From the NCBI GenBank assembly GCA_949840805.1, contig CATKXR010000038.1, positions 1 to 46,157 of the forward strand: a stretch of DNA of 46,157 bases, written 5' to 3'. A model generated the notes under the pieces. The model saw nothing but the letters and a program-made list of their open reading frames with translations, was not told the origin of the DNA and ran no database searches. The first letter of the stretch is position 1. The number at the start of each line of letters is the position of its first letter. The DNA comes from an uncultured Lachnospiraceae bacterium (GTDB lineage: Bacteria > Bacillota > Clostridia > Lachnospirales > Lachnospiraceae). A program made the translations under genes and the position numbers. Below, piece after piece: positions 11,896 through 19,128 of the stretch.

Positions 11896-12321
11896 ATGGA
11901 ACTGTCCAATATCATCTACAACTACACTAAAAATAAAAAGGGATCCTGCCAGGTATTTATTGCCCCATTTGACGTAAAGCTATCCGACAAGCCCCTTATA
12001 ATTGTTCAACCTGATATTATGGTTATCTGTAACAAGGATAAACTGGATGGAAAACGCTGCAACGGTGCCCCAGATTTCATCATTAAAATTGTTTCCCCCA
12101 TCAATCCAGCAGATGATTACATTCGCAAACTCTATTACTACAAAAATGCCGGAGTTCGTGAGTACTGGATCGTGGACCCACATCGCAAGACTGTGACTGT
12201 CAATTACTTCGAAGGCAATATCGTAAGCGTTCAGTATCCTTTCGATTCCATTATCAAGGTCAATATTTACGAAGATCTGCTTATTAATTTTTCCGAGATT
12301 GCCGATCTGCTAAATATTTAG
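11896..12321 (+). pseudogene. Uma2-family protein, N-terminally truncated second copy
   Basis: A 141-residue frame matching the C-terminal three quarters of Uma2 proteins: PLIIVQPDIMVICNKDKL, APDFIIKIVSP and REYWIVDPHRKTVTV. The first about 50 residues (the YTIDDIY and ELIDGQI region) are absent, and the upstream in-frame TAA at about 11884 precludes an extension. The position usually held by Glu in the catalytic IIEIVSP motif is Lys (IIKIVSP), so nuclease activity is unlikely even if translated. It is probably a relic of tandem duplication. Confidence 0.7.
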
Positions 12322-12360
12322 CAAAAAATAAAAGGCATGTGCTCACATGCATATGCCTTT
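12322..12360 (-). terminator. Terminator, mainly minus strand
   Basis: AAAGGCAT pairs with ATGCCTTT (12331-12360). On the minus strand the stem is followed by TTTTATTTTTT. It can end transcription of the exported-protein gene at 12491 and may also act on the Uma2 remnant. Confidence 0.65.
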
Positions 12361-12396
12361 CATACTGCCTATAGAATTATCACTCTAATACCTCCA

Positions 12397-12490
12397 CTAT
12401 TCTTTTGTCTTCCCTTCTAGCCACTGTTCAAAATTACCATCCGGATTCCATTCAGAATATCTCATTCCAACCATTTTCTCATCTTTATTA
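12397..12490 (-). other. Coding-like remnant after the exported protein
   Basis: Just after the stop at 12491, the minus strand has an open stretch ending MRYSEWNPDGNFEQWLEGK and TKE before a stop at 12397. Its composition looks like a genuine protein C-terminus, but it is in a different frame from the gene above and has no ribosome site. It may be the tail of a deleted gene or an alternative end lost by frameshift. The tandem copy at 14090 lacks it. Confidence 0.3.
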
Positions 12491-13519
12491 CTATTTGGAT
12501 TCGCTGTTCTTTCTGAAATCCAGATCAATACGCGGATAGGGCGCAATCCCGTTTTTGGGACGGTAGGAGCCCTTTGGCAGCAAATAGGACCAGTCTGTGG
12601 ATACCGCATCTCCGATAAACTCATATGGCTTTGTGATGATCTGGCTATCGGAAAAACGCTGTTTCCATCTTTCTGTATTATCATAATCCTTATCGATCAG
12701 AACAGAGTATTCCTGACACAGACGTCCATCCCATCTGACGTAATTTACCCGAATCCCTCTGCCGTCCTTATATTTTTCCAAATCCCCCAGAAATGTGACA
12801 GCTATGGCATCTCCAGGCGTGGTACAGTCGGCGATCACATTCAATACACTGTTTCTCCATTCCCCATTTAACGCGCCATTAAACCAGAAATTCCCACTCG
12901 GATACTGGACGTTGTCCTCAGGGCCTGCTATGATGTTCTGGCAGTCCGTAAGCTTATTCCCCACTTTCTCCTCTGTGGTGAGCTGGATATTGGCAAGGGG
13001 CAAAAAGGCGTTTCCAGGAACTGCCTTATTTTCTGCTAAGGAATCCGTACCCACTAAGTATCTGGTGATATCTTCCCACATCCATTCCTTGTTAGGATAA
13101 AGTTTTTTAAAGTCTTCTGTGGGAGCTGCCACCCTGGATGCATTATAATAATCAAGAATCCCTCTGTCATCAAGCTCTACAAAGTATGTCTGGCCATTTA
13201 TATCTGTAAGGAACAGAGAAGCACCGTCGTTGCCAGGCCTGTATGCTTCTGTCACCGTGTATTCAGCCGGAAGATTCAAATTATAAAACATCAGATCAAT
13301 CCTGTCCTTATGTTTTGACATGATCTGGTTCACCGCCTGGGCATCGCCAACAAGATTAGGATAATCGTAGCCCAAGCATTTCCACCTGGAATTTTTCATC
13401 TGTTCAACCGGGGTGGCAGATGTATCCGTCGCCAGGCTCCACGCAACCCTTGCCTGGCTGGTAATGCAGAAATTAAACATCATAAAAAGACTCAATGACA
13501 GTGCCAAAAACTTCTTCAT
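12491..13519 (-). CDS. Exported protein of unknown function, copy A
   Basis: A 342-residue secreted protein starting MKKFLALSLSLFMMFNFCIT, a signal peptide likely cleaved after SQA. AAGGAGG precedes this ATG. The longer frame to 13597 is only the tail of the neighbouring gene read in another frame. The mature part is close to the protein at 14090-15100 throughout (for example KHKDRIDLMFYNLNLPAEYT and LCQEYSVLIDKDYDNTERW). No catalytic motif is recognised. It follows a choline-binding-repeat gene on the same strand, so it may be a surface or secreted partner of that protein. A duplicated module is certain; the function is unknown. Confidence 0.75.
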   Translation of the reverse strand: MKKFLALSLSLFMMFNFCITSQARVAWSLATDTSATPVEQMKNSRWKCLGYDYPNLVGDAQAVNQIMSKHKDRIDLMFYNLNLPAEYTVTEAYRPGNDGASLFLTDINGQTYFVELDDRGILDYYNASRVAAPTEDFKKLYPNKEWMWEDITRYLVGTDSLAENKAVPGNAFLPLANIQLTTEEKVGNKLTDCQNIIAGPEDNVQYPSGNFWFNGALNGEWRNSVLNVIADCTTPGDAIAVTFLGDLEKYKDGRGIRVNYVRWDGRLCQEYSVLIDKDYDNTERWKQRFSDSQIITKPYEFIGDAVSTDWSYLLPKGSYRPKNGIAPYPRIDLDFRKNSESK

Positions 13520-13603
13520 ACATTCCTCCTTATAGGAAACACTTAAATGTTCTCTCGATCTTATAATCTTAAACGAATCAGCGCTCATAGATCTCATAGT
13601 GCG

Positions 13604-13852
13604 CTACGCCGCCGCATCCACAGCCGGAGCTGTCTCCGGCGCTTGTACTGCCTGAATCGAAACCTGGCCGTCTAAAACCATTGCTCCGTTTTCATTCACC
13701 ACATACCTGTTAGGAGTAGTGGTGTTGGCATACCACCATTTATTCTGGTTTACTCCCTCTCCTTTCAGCCATACTCCAGCAAACGCGGTTTCTGCGAAAA
13801 GCACAGAAAAAGCAGCACCTGCGGCCATCATTTTCCTCCATTTCCTTTTCAT
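13604..13852 (-). pseudogene. Choline-binding-repeat protein, internally deleted and truncated (copy A)
   Basis: An 82-codon relic of the gene at 15159-15848. It keeps the signal peptide (MKRKWRKMMAAGAAFSVLFA) and part of one repeat. About 34 residues between two similar W/MYAN sites are deleted, and the frame stops after APAVDAAA. The stop is followed by bases that match the very end of the intact copy, so the C-terminal domain was removed by a second deletion. The ribosome site is AAGAGG instead of AAGGAGG. Confidence 0.8.
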
Positions 13853-13882
13853 TGCTTCCTCTTTAAACCTGTATTAAATTTT

Positions 13883-13912
13883 ATTATATCCCCCTCCGTC
13901 AGGTCTTGTCAA
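13883..13912 (-). promoter_or_regulatory. Promoter of module A
   Basis: TTGACA (13907-13912) and TATAAT (13883-13888) on the minus strand, spacer 18 bases. This is homologous to the module B promoter at 15880-15907, whose spacer is 16. Confidence 0.7.
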
Positions 13913-14020
13913 GTCTTGCCTAAAATTTCAAAATTTGACTCAATTTCCAGGTTTTATCAGACAGAAGCTCAGAGAAATAGGCAGAGAAAAAGCTGCCTGC
14001 TGATGAATTAAATCAATCAA

Positions 14021-14070
14021 AATAAGCCCACCAGCCGTTATATTTCTATAACTTACCATGGGCTTATTTT
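14021..14070 (-). terminator. Terminator of module B
   Basis: AATAAGCCCA pairs with TGGGCTTATT across a long loop, and the stem is followed by TT on the minus strand. It lies 20 bases after the exported-protein stop. Confidence 0.55.
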
Positions 14071-14089
14071 AATATGCAGAGCATTATTC

Positions 14090-15100
14090 TTATTTGGATT
14101 CGCTGTTCTTTCTGAAATCCAGATCAATACGCGGATAGGACATAATCCCGTTTTTCGGATAATAGGAACCCTTTGGCAGCAAATAGGACCAGTCTGTGAA
14201 TGCCGCGTTACTGATAAACTCATTCGGCATTGCAACGATCTGACTGTCTGAAAAACGCTGTTTCCATCTTTCTGTATTATCATAATCCTTATCGATCAGA
14301 ACAGAGTATTCCTGACACAGACGTCCATCCCATCTGACGTAATTTACCCTAATCCCTCTGCCGATCTTATATGTTTCCAAATCCCCTAGAAATTTGACAG
14401 CTACGGCATCGCCAGGCACAGTGCAGTCCGCAATACAGTTCAATATGCTGTTCCACCATTCCCCGTTTACCATGCCGTTATACAAGTAATCACCCACTTC
14501 CCCTACTGCTACGATATTCTGGCAGTCCGTAAGCTTATTCCCCACTTTCACCTCTGTGGTAAGCTGGATATTGGCAAGGGGCAAAAAGGCGTTTCCAGGA
14601 ACTGCCTTATTTTCCGCTAAAGAAACCGTACCTACTAAGTATCCGGTGATGTCTTCCCACATCCATTCCTTGTTGGGATATGTTTTTTTAAAGGATTCTG
14701 TGGGAGCCGTCACCCTGGACGCATTATAATAATCAAGAATCCCACTGTCATCAAGGTCTACAAAGTATGTCTGGCCACTTATATCCGTAAGGAACAGATA
14801 AACACCGCCGCTGCTATCCCTGTATGCTTCTGTCACCGTGTATTCAGCCGGAAGATTCAAATTGTAAAATAGTAAGTCCACTCTTGCTTTATGTTTTGAC
14901 ATAATCTGCTTCATAGACGCTGTATCGCCCACAAGATTCGGGTAATCCAGCCCCAAGCATTTCCACTTGGAATTTTTCATCTCATCAACAGGGGTAGCAG
15001 ACGTATCTGTACCCAAGTCCCATACAGTATATGCCTGGCTGGTAAAACAGAAACTAAACAACATAAGAAGACTCAATGACAGTGCCAAAAACTTCTTCAT
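14090..15100 (-). CDS. Exported protein of unknown function, copy B
   Basis: A 336-residue secreted protein beginning MKKFLALSLSLLMLFSFCFT with cleavage likely after SQA. The ribosome site AAGGAG lies just upstream, which fixes the start at 15100 rather than 15178. It is a tandem paralogue of 12491-13519, differing mainly around residues 200-225 and near the C-terminus. Shared blocks include PNKEWMWEDIT and NYVRWDGRLCQEYSVLIDKD. No known domain is recognised. It lies 58 bases after the choline-binding-repeat gene and shares its promoter. A surface-associated role is inferred from the signal peptide and partner. Confidence 0.75.
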   Translation of the reverse strand: MKKFLALSLSLLMLFSFCFTSQAYTVWDLGTDTSATPVDEMKNSKWKCLGLDYPNLVGDTASMKQIMSKHKARVDLLFYNLNLPAEYTVTEAYRDSSGGVYLFLTDISGQTYFVDLDDSGILDYYNASRVTAPTESFKKTYPNKEWMWEDITGYLVGTVSLAENKAVPGNAFLPLANIQLTTEVKVGNKLTDCQNIVAVGEVGDYLYNGMVNGEWWNSILNCIADCTVPGDAVAVKFLGDLETYKIGRGIRVNYVRWDGRLCQEYSVLIDKDYDNTERWKQRFSDSQIVAMPNEFISNAAFTDWSYLLPKGSYYPKNGIMSYPRIDLDFRKNSESK

Positions 15101-15158
15101 ACATTTCTCCTTATAGGAAACACTTAAATATTCTCTCGATCTTATAATCTTAAACGAA

Positions 15159-15848
15159 TCAGCGCTCATAAATCTCATATTCTGTTATTATGCCAGCCCT
15201 CGGGTTGAAAACGCTCACTTCCACCTTATTTCCGTCAAAACGCACTATCTCCGCCCATCTGTGAAAAGAGTCTCTCGTTTCGCTTCCAAGGTAGGAATCA
15301 TATTCATAAATATCCCCATTTTTCTTTAATACAAACGTGCCTGTGAAATACCCTTGCCCAAAAACAAGATGAATGGTATTCCCATCAACCGCGGTGATGG
15401 TTACATTATCCGGAAGAATAGGCATAATTGTACGTACATTCCCTGAGTCAGCCACTCTACTTGTTTTGGTATGATTATAAACTCCACTTATGGAATCTGC
15501 CGCCGCATCCACAGCCGGAGCTGTCTCCGGCGCTTGTACTGCCTGGATCGCAATCTGGCCGTCTAAAACCATGGCCCCGTTTTCATTCACCACATACCCG
15601 TCTGGAGTAGTGGTGTTGGCATACATCCATCCCTGGGCGTCAAAATAGTAGTTCTCTGCAATGCCGTCGTTGTTTCCATCGATCCAGAACCATCCGCTGT
15701 TTGCCCAGGTTCCATCCTCGTTGGCATACCACCATTTATCCTGGTTTACTCCCTCTCCTTTCAGCCATACTCCAGCAAACGCGGCTTCTGCAAAAAGCAC
15801 AGAAAAAACAGCACCTGCGGTTATCATTTTCATCCATTTTCCTTTCAT
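15159..15848 (-). CDS. Choline-binding-repeat (cell-wall-binding) exported protein
   Basis: A 229-residue secreted protein. The signal peptide is MKGKWMKMITAGAVFSVLFA and continues to AFA. Residues about 27-95 contain aromatic/Gly cell-wall-binding repeats: WWYANEDGTWANSGWFWIDG, AENYYFDAQGWMYANTTTPD and GYVVNENGAMVLDG. This type of repeat binds choline or teichoic acid and is common in Lachnospiraceae. A linker rich in Ala/Pro/Glu follows, then a C-terminal beta-rich domain of unknown type. AAGGAGG precedes the ATG. It is first in a two-gene unit with the exported protein at 14090. It is the intact version of the relic at 13604. Confidence 0.8.
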   Translation of the reverse strand: MKGKWMKMITAGAVFSVLFAEAAFAGVWLKGEGVNQDKWWYANEDGTWANSGWFWIDGNNDGIAENYYFDAQGWMYANTTTPDGYVVNENGAMVLDGQIAIQAVQAPETAPAVDAAADSISGVYNHTKTSRVADSGNVRTIMPILPDNVTITAVDGNTIHLVFGQGYFTGTFVLKKNGDIYEYDSYLGSETRDSFHRWAEIVRFDGNKVEVSVFNPRAGIITEYEIYER

Positions 15849-15879
15849 TGCTTCCTCCTTAAACCTGTATTAGATTTTC

Positions 15880-15907
15880 ATTATACCCCCCCGTCATGTC
15901 TTGTCAA
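15880..15907 (-). promoter_or_regulatory. Promoter of module B
   Basis: Minus-strand TTGACA (15902-15907) and TATAAT (15880-15885) with a 16-base spacer that contains a G7 tract. The G-run makes spacer length, and so promoter strength, potentially variable. Confidence 0.7.
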
Positions 15908-15984
15908 GTCTGGCCTAAAATTTCTTCAATAAGTCTTCGGGTGTTTGACAGTTTGATAATGAAAACTGGAAGCTGCCACTCTGA

Positions 15985-16701
15985 TTACTCATTCACCTTG
16001 TAATCAATATTGGCAAGTTTTGCCTGCCTCGTTAAATCCTTTGTTTGAATTGTGTAATTCTTTCCATCTTTTATAAAGTGTGTACCACATTGACGAAACT
16101 CAAAATTGACTTTTTTCTGAATACATTGCTCTCGAATATCCAATACCCAATCGTAATCAAGAGAACGGGCATTTCTGTCCGATTCGCCGCCAACCACAAC
16201 AAGCTCAATGCCGTCAAGATAGTTTTCAAGACGAATTGGTTCGATTAAAGGCTGTGCAGTAATACACTTATGTTTGATTGGCAGTTCATTGAATATATTG
16301 AGCCTGTAATCTGTATTTTTCTGATTTTCTACGGTGCAGCAGACTACAACATTTTCATATCCGCTGCCCCAATCATCGGGAATGCAATCCATAAATCGGT
16401 CTATGCGTTTTGTAAGAAAAAGGAATGTGCAGTCCTGCCGCTGTCTTATCATCTGCCAACAGTCACTACGCCAGTCATCTGCTTCCTCTATGAGAAAATC
16501 AGTAGAAAAGCCCAGATAGACAATTCCTGATTTTACCTTATATTCACCATTTTTCTTTTTCTCTACGGGTTTTGTAAAATCCTTTGTCTTTACAATTTCA
16601 GCCGTATTGATACCACGCTTTCCGTCACCTTTATGTATATAACAGTATAAACAGCCTTCGCTGCATTTATGGCAGCCACGCCACGGGTCCCACATTGCCA
16701 T
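15985..16701 (-). CDS. DUF5131 (phage Gp37/Gp68-like) protein
   Basis: About 238 residues from MAMWDPWRGCHKCSEGCLYC. The Cys pattern C-x6-C-x2-C followed by Y is the family signature and resembles a radical-SAM-type cluster motif. Later motifs are YLGFSTDFLIEEADDWR, CTFLFLTKRIDRF and VVVGGESDRNARSLDYDW, all typical of DUF5131 proteins found in phages and mobile regions. GAGG lies eight bases before the ATG at 16701. A longer frame reaches 16827 but overlaps another remnant and has no ribosome site, so it is not preferred. The biochemical function is unknown. The context is a decayed accessory zone, so the gene was probably acquired horizontally. Confidence 0.78.
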   Translation of the reverse strand: MAMWDPWRGCHKCSEGCLYCYIHKGDGKRGINTAEIVKTKDFTKPVEKKKNGEYKVKSGIVYLGFSTDFLIEEADDWRSDCWQMIRQRQDCTFLFLTKRIDRFMDCIPDDWGSGYENVVVCCTVENQKNTDYRLNIFNELPIKHKCITAQPLIEPIRLENYLDGIELVVVGGESDRNARSLDYDWVLDIREQCIQKKVNFEFRQCGTHFIKDGKNYTIQTKDLTRQAKLANIDYKVNE

Positions 16702-16774
16702 TTCTAAAACCTCGATTTTTCGTAATTGTAGGGAATACTCGTTCCTGCAACAACATCTTCGATCTTTTCTATTA

Positions 16775-16858
16775 TCAGCTAATCGTCCATATTTCCCTAT
16801 CTTTCTTGTTGCCACAACTTTCTTCAATTAATTTCATTCCTTCTTCATATCTGTTCAT
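16775..16858 (-). pseudogene. N-terminal fragment of a truncated gene (possibly pyridoxamine-oxidase-like)
   Basis: A perfect GGAGG precedes an ATG whose frame reads MNRYEEGMKLIEESCGNKKD and soon stops (27 residues). The opening resembles the N-terminus of small pyridoxamine 5'-phosphate oxidase-type flavoproteins, an assignment from memory at low certainty. The rest of the gene is missing and has been replaced by the DUF5131 region. Confidence 0.4.
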
Positions 16859-16887
16859 TGTTAATTCCTCCATCCATTTCAATTTGC

Positions 16888-17354
16888 TTATTCGTCCACC
16901 ATGCATTCACTATCCAGAAGTTTCGTCAAATCCTCCACGGAATCGTCCATTTTCACAGAGATCTCCTCCATCGTCATACCCGAGAAGCAAGAAAACGCTT
17001 TATCACCATTTTCATATCCTCACCGACCTCTATGATATACCCATCCGGATCATAAAAACGGATCACCCGCTGACCCCAGCTATGTTCGATCACTTCTCCC
17101 AGGTATTCCATGTCCGGGTATTCTTTCATCCTGTTCAGAAAACCGTCAAAGTCCTGTTCCTCAAAAACGATTTCCGCATTGTTGGATTTTTTTAATACCT
17201 TTTCTTTTGGAAGATTCACAAGCCAGTCAAACTCCTGCTGCAATGCCAGGCCGCAGGTAAAAGCGATATTCCTTCCGTAGTCCTGAAATACTTCCAGTCC
17301 AAACAGATCCTCATAAAATTTTCTTGCGGTCTTAATGTCGGCCACCGCTATCAC
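16888..17354 (-). pseudogene. VOC/glyoxalase-family protein, frameshifted and start-damaged
   Basis: The main frame (16974-17354) encodes a glyoxalase-fold domain: ADIKTARKFYEDLFGLEVFQ near the start, then HSWGQRVIRFYDPDGYIIEV with the Glu ligand near the end. After LAS the frame is lost. The continuation MTMEEISVKMDDSVEDLTKL to a TAA at 16888 is intact in another frame, so a 1- or 2-base indel lies near 16977. Upstream of the GTG at 17354, in-frame codons give KYTCT, which normally follows the initiator Met, but no ATG is present. Metal-dependent isomerase or resistance activity cannot be assigned. Confidence 0.65.
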
Positions 17355-17439
17355 CGTACATGTGTATTTATAGAACGATTCCTTTCCGCTTTATTTTTTC
17401 TATATAGGAAATTATATCAGAATAAATCTATTAGCAGAA

Positions 17440-17473
17440 AAATGGACCGGATTATTTGAACATCCGACCATTT
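17440..17473. terminator. Hairpin with AAATGG/CCATTT ends
   Basis: AAATGG-CCGGAT pairs with ATCCG-CCATTT around a short loop. It is a possible bidirectional terminator between the VOC relic and tRNA-Arg. Confidence 0.45.
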
Positions 17474-17478
17474 AACTT

Positions 17479-17540
17479 GTATTAGCATGCAGGTTCGAGT
17501 TTCAGATGTATTAGCATATTAGCAAATCCGAGTTTTGACG
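17479..17540. repeat. Short imperfect direct repeats
   Basis: GTATTAGCAT occurs at 17479-17488 and 17508-17517, each followed by a T/C-CGAGTTT sequence. A third ATTAGCA sits just after the second copy. They lie between the decayed zone and the tRNA-Arg terminator. Confidence 0.4.
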
Positions 17541-17551
17541 CTAAAATGAAG

Positions 17552-17589
17552 AAAGCCGAAAACCCGCTAAAATCAAGGCTTTCGGCTTT
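17552..17589 (-). terminator. Terminator of tRNA-Arg
   Basis: AAAGCCGAAA pairs with TTTTCGGCTTT on the minus strand directly after the tRNA 3' end. Confidence 0.7.
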
Positions 17590-17597
17590 GTTTCCAG

Positions 17598-17671
17598 CGT
17601 TCCCGAGGTGACTTGAACACCCGACCTACCGCTTAGGAGGCGGTCGCTCTATCCAACTGAGCTACGGAAAC
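17598..17671 (-). tRNA. tRNA-Arg (anticodon CCT)
   Basis: A complete cloverleaf on the minus strand. The acceptor stem GTTTCCG pairs with CGGGAAC (one G-U). The D-arm contains AGCTCAGTTGGATAGAGC, the anticodon stem ACCGC/GCGGT holds loop CTCCTAA, and the T-arm contains GTTCAAGTC. The anticodon CCT reads AGG. The 3' CCA is not encoded. Its 3' side faces the decayed accessory zone, the usual side for element integration. Confidence 0.93.
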
Positions 17672-17788
17672 TTATCATTCTTTACATAAAACACACATCA
17701 CTTAAGGATCCCAGCAGATTTCCTCTCTGGAATCCTCTCTTATTATATTAGTAAAACGCTCTGCCGTCAAGCAGAATTTCTATTTTCC

Positions 17789-18667
17789 TCACTCATCAAA
17801 CACTGCGATTCCCTGCATCCAAATCTGCCCTTTAAATCTTCTTCCAACTACCGGCTCACCCAGCAGATTCCTTTTTGAAATTCCCACATGAAACACCATG
17901 TCATTGCAATTCAAAGTAAGGTCATAGACCATCTCTTCGCTAATCCGATTTATCTTCTCCTTCACTCCGACGATTTCCCCGATCACCATATAGTGATCAC
18001 ACTCAATTCCGCTGGGCATAAAGCTGGAATCTACAATAGAATAAATATCTTCCTTCATCACCCGTCGGGAAATCTGAGAATACATATCGATATCTTCAAT
18101 GGTTAATGTCTCCATAGCATCCTCATCTCCATTACGGGCCGCCTCTAAAAGACTGCTGCGGTCCTTTGCCGCTACCTGAGCCTTCTCGATCTGCTTGCGT
18201 GTTTTATGAAGAGGAAGAAGAATTTTCCCCTCCTCCGACAATCCGGTCAGCTTTACGGACTTTACTTTAAGAGAAGCCTGGTCCATTCTTCGCTCCATGT
18301 ACTCAAAACCATTATCAAGATAAAAGATCAAAGAAATCCCTACCCTTGCCTCATCCAGCAATCCCGCAAAAGTTTCCTTTTCCGCATGGCGCTGGATACT
18401 GCATTCCACCTCTGACGACACATCGTCAGCCATCAGATAAGGATAATAATACTCCCGCCGGAAAATCCCATCCTCATCCGTTTCACCTGCCATCACGATT
18501 CCCATCCCCGGAGCCACTTCAGCGCGAATTTCACACAAATTACTGTCTGGTTCAATCTGAATCCGCCTGCGCTCCACCGCGCTCTTCTCAAGTTCATCCA
18601 ACAATCTGGTGATCTCTTTTTTCTTCTGATATTTCCCAAATCCGACACTGCACAAATATTTATGCAT
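17789..18667 (-). CDS. DUF3881 family protein
   Basis: A 292-residue cytoplasmic protein opening MHKYLCSVGFGKYQKKKEIT, the characteristic start of DUF3881, a family of Lachnospiraceae and relatives with no known function. No membrane segment or signal peptide is present. The middle has an acidic helix-rich stretch (ARNGDEDAMETLTIEDIDMY) and the end a beta-rich domain with VGRRFKGQIWMQG, possibly an OB- or barrel-like fold. A ribosome site (GAGGTGATAT) precedes the start. Conservation in the family suggests a housekeeping role, but nothing in the neighbourhood specifies it. Confidence 0.8.
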   Translation of the reverse strand: MHKYLCSVGFGKYQKKKEITRLLDELEKSAVERRRIQIEPDSNLCEIRAEVAPGMGIVMAGETDEDGIFRREYYYPYLMADDVSSEVECSIQRHAEKETFAGLLDEARVGISLIFYLDNGFEYMERRMDQASLKVKSVKLTGLSEEGKILLPLHKTRKQIEKAQVAAKDRSSLLEAARNGDEDAMETLTIEDIDMYSQISRRVMKEDIYSIVDSSFMPSGIECDHYMVIGEIVGVKEKINRISEEMVYDLTLNCNDMVFHVGISKRNLLGEPVVGRRFKGQIWMQGIAVFDE

Positions 18668-18737
18668 AATATATCACCTCACCAACTATCCGGCATTATT
18701 TTATGTCTGTCCGGCCAATAGGATCTGTCATAAACAA

Positions 18738-18766
18738 GCGGATTCTCCATATTTTAGAGAATCCGC
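18738..18766 (-). terminator. Terminator after the small Cys/His-rich gene
   Basis: A perfect GCGGATTCTC/GAGAATCCGC stem with a 9-base loop, followed by TTGTTT on the minus strand. Confidence 0.75.
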
Positions 18767-18804
18767 CCACTCTGTTCTGCCGTATCATAGCGGTCAACAA
18801 AACA

Positions 18805-19062
18805 TTATCTATGATGATGGTAGCTTCTTCTGTGTACAGGCGCACACGCCTCATATCCCTCGCAAGCATCCCCATCCCGATGATCATCACAGTAATGCCC
18901 ATCTACGCCACATAAATATCCATCCTCACAATAGGACTCGCATGCATTATTGTAGCAATAGGTTCTCTGTTCTCTTCTTCCATGACAATGGGCAAATGTC
19001 GGAACAGCACAAATTACTGCAAGAAATGCTGCTGTTATTACAGTCATCACATGTCTTCTCAT
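18805..19062 (-). CDS. Small Cys/His-rich exported protein
   Basis: An 85-residue protein. MRRHVMTVITAAFLAVICAV is a signal peptide with probable cleavage after TFA. The mature about 60 residues are dense in Cys, His, Asp and Tyr (CYNNACESYCEDGYLCG, then DGHYCDDHRDGDACEGYE) and end in a His cluster. This suggests metal binding or disulfide knotting outside the cell. GAGGAGG lies eight bases before the ATG at 19062; a GTG at 19071 overlaps the ribosome site and is rejected. No family is recognised. It has its own terminator and is probably monocistronic. Confidence 0.7.
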   Translation of the reverse strand: MRRHVMTVITAAFLAVICAVPTFAHCHGRREQRTYCYNNACESYCEDGYLCGVDGHYCDDHRDGDACEGYEACAPVHRRSYHHHR

Positions 19063-19128
19063 CTGACTCACCTCCTCACGAACTTATCATACTATATGTG
19101 GGAGAAATTTACAAGGACTTTACACCTT

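Noticed and set aside
12397..12684. 95-residue minus-strand frame overlapping the exported protein, and its analogue at 14053-14283
   Set aside because: The overlapping part is an alternative frame of the duplicated exported-protein gene; only the non-overlapping tail was kept as a separate note.
16702..16827. N-terminal extension of the DUF5131 protein
   Set aside because: It has no ribosome site, it overlaps another gene fragment with a good one, and the family normally begins near MWDPWRGC.
17453..17470. Sequence resembling the tRNA-Arg T-arm (TTGAACATCCGACC), a possible att remnant
   Set aside because: The match is short, and the same bases are explained by the 17440-17473 hairpin; the rest of the tRNA 3' end is not duplicated.
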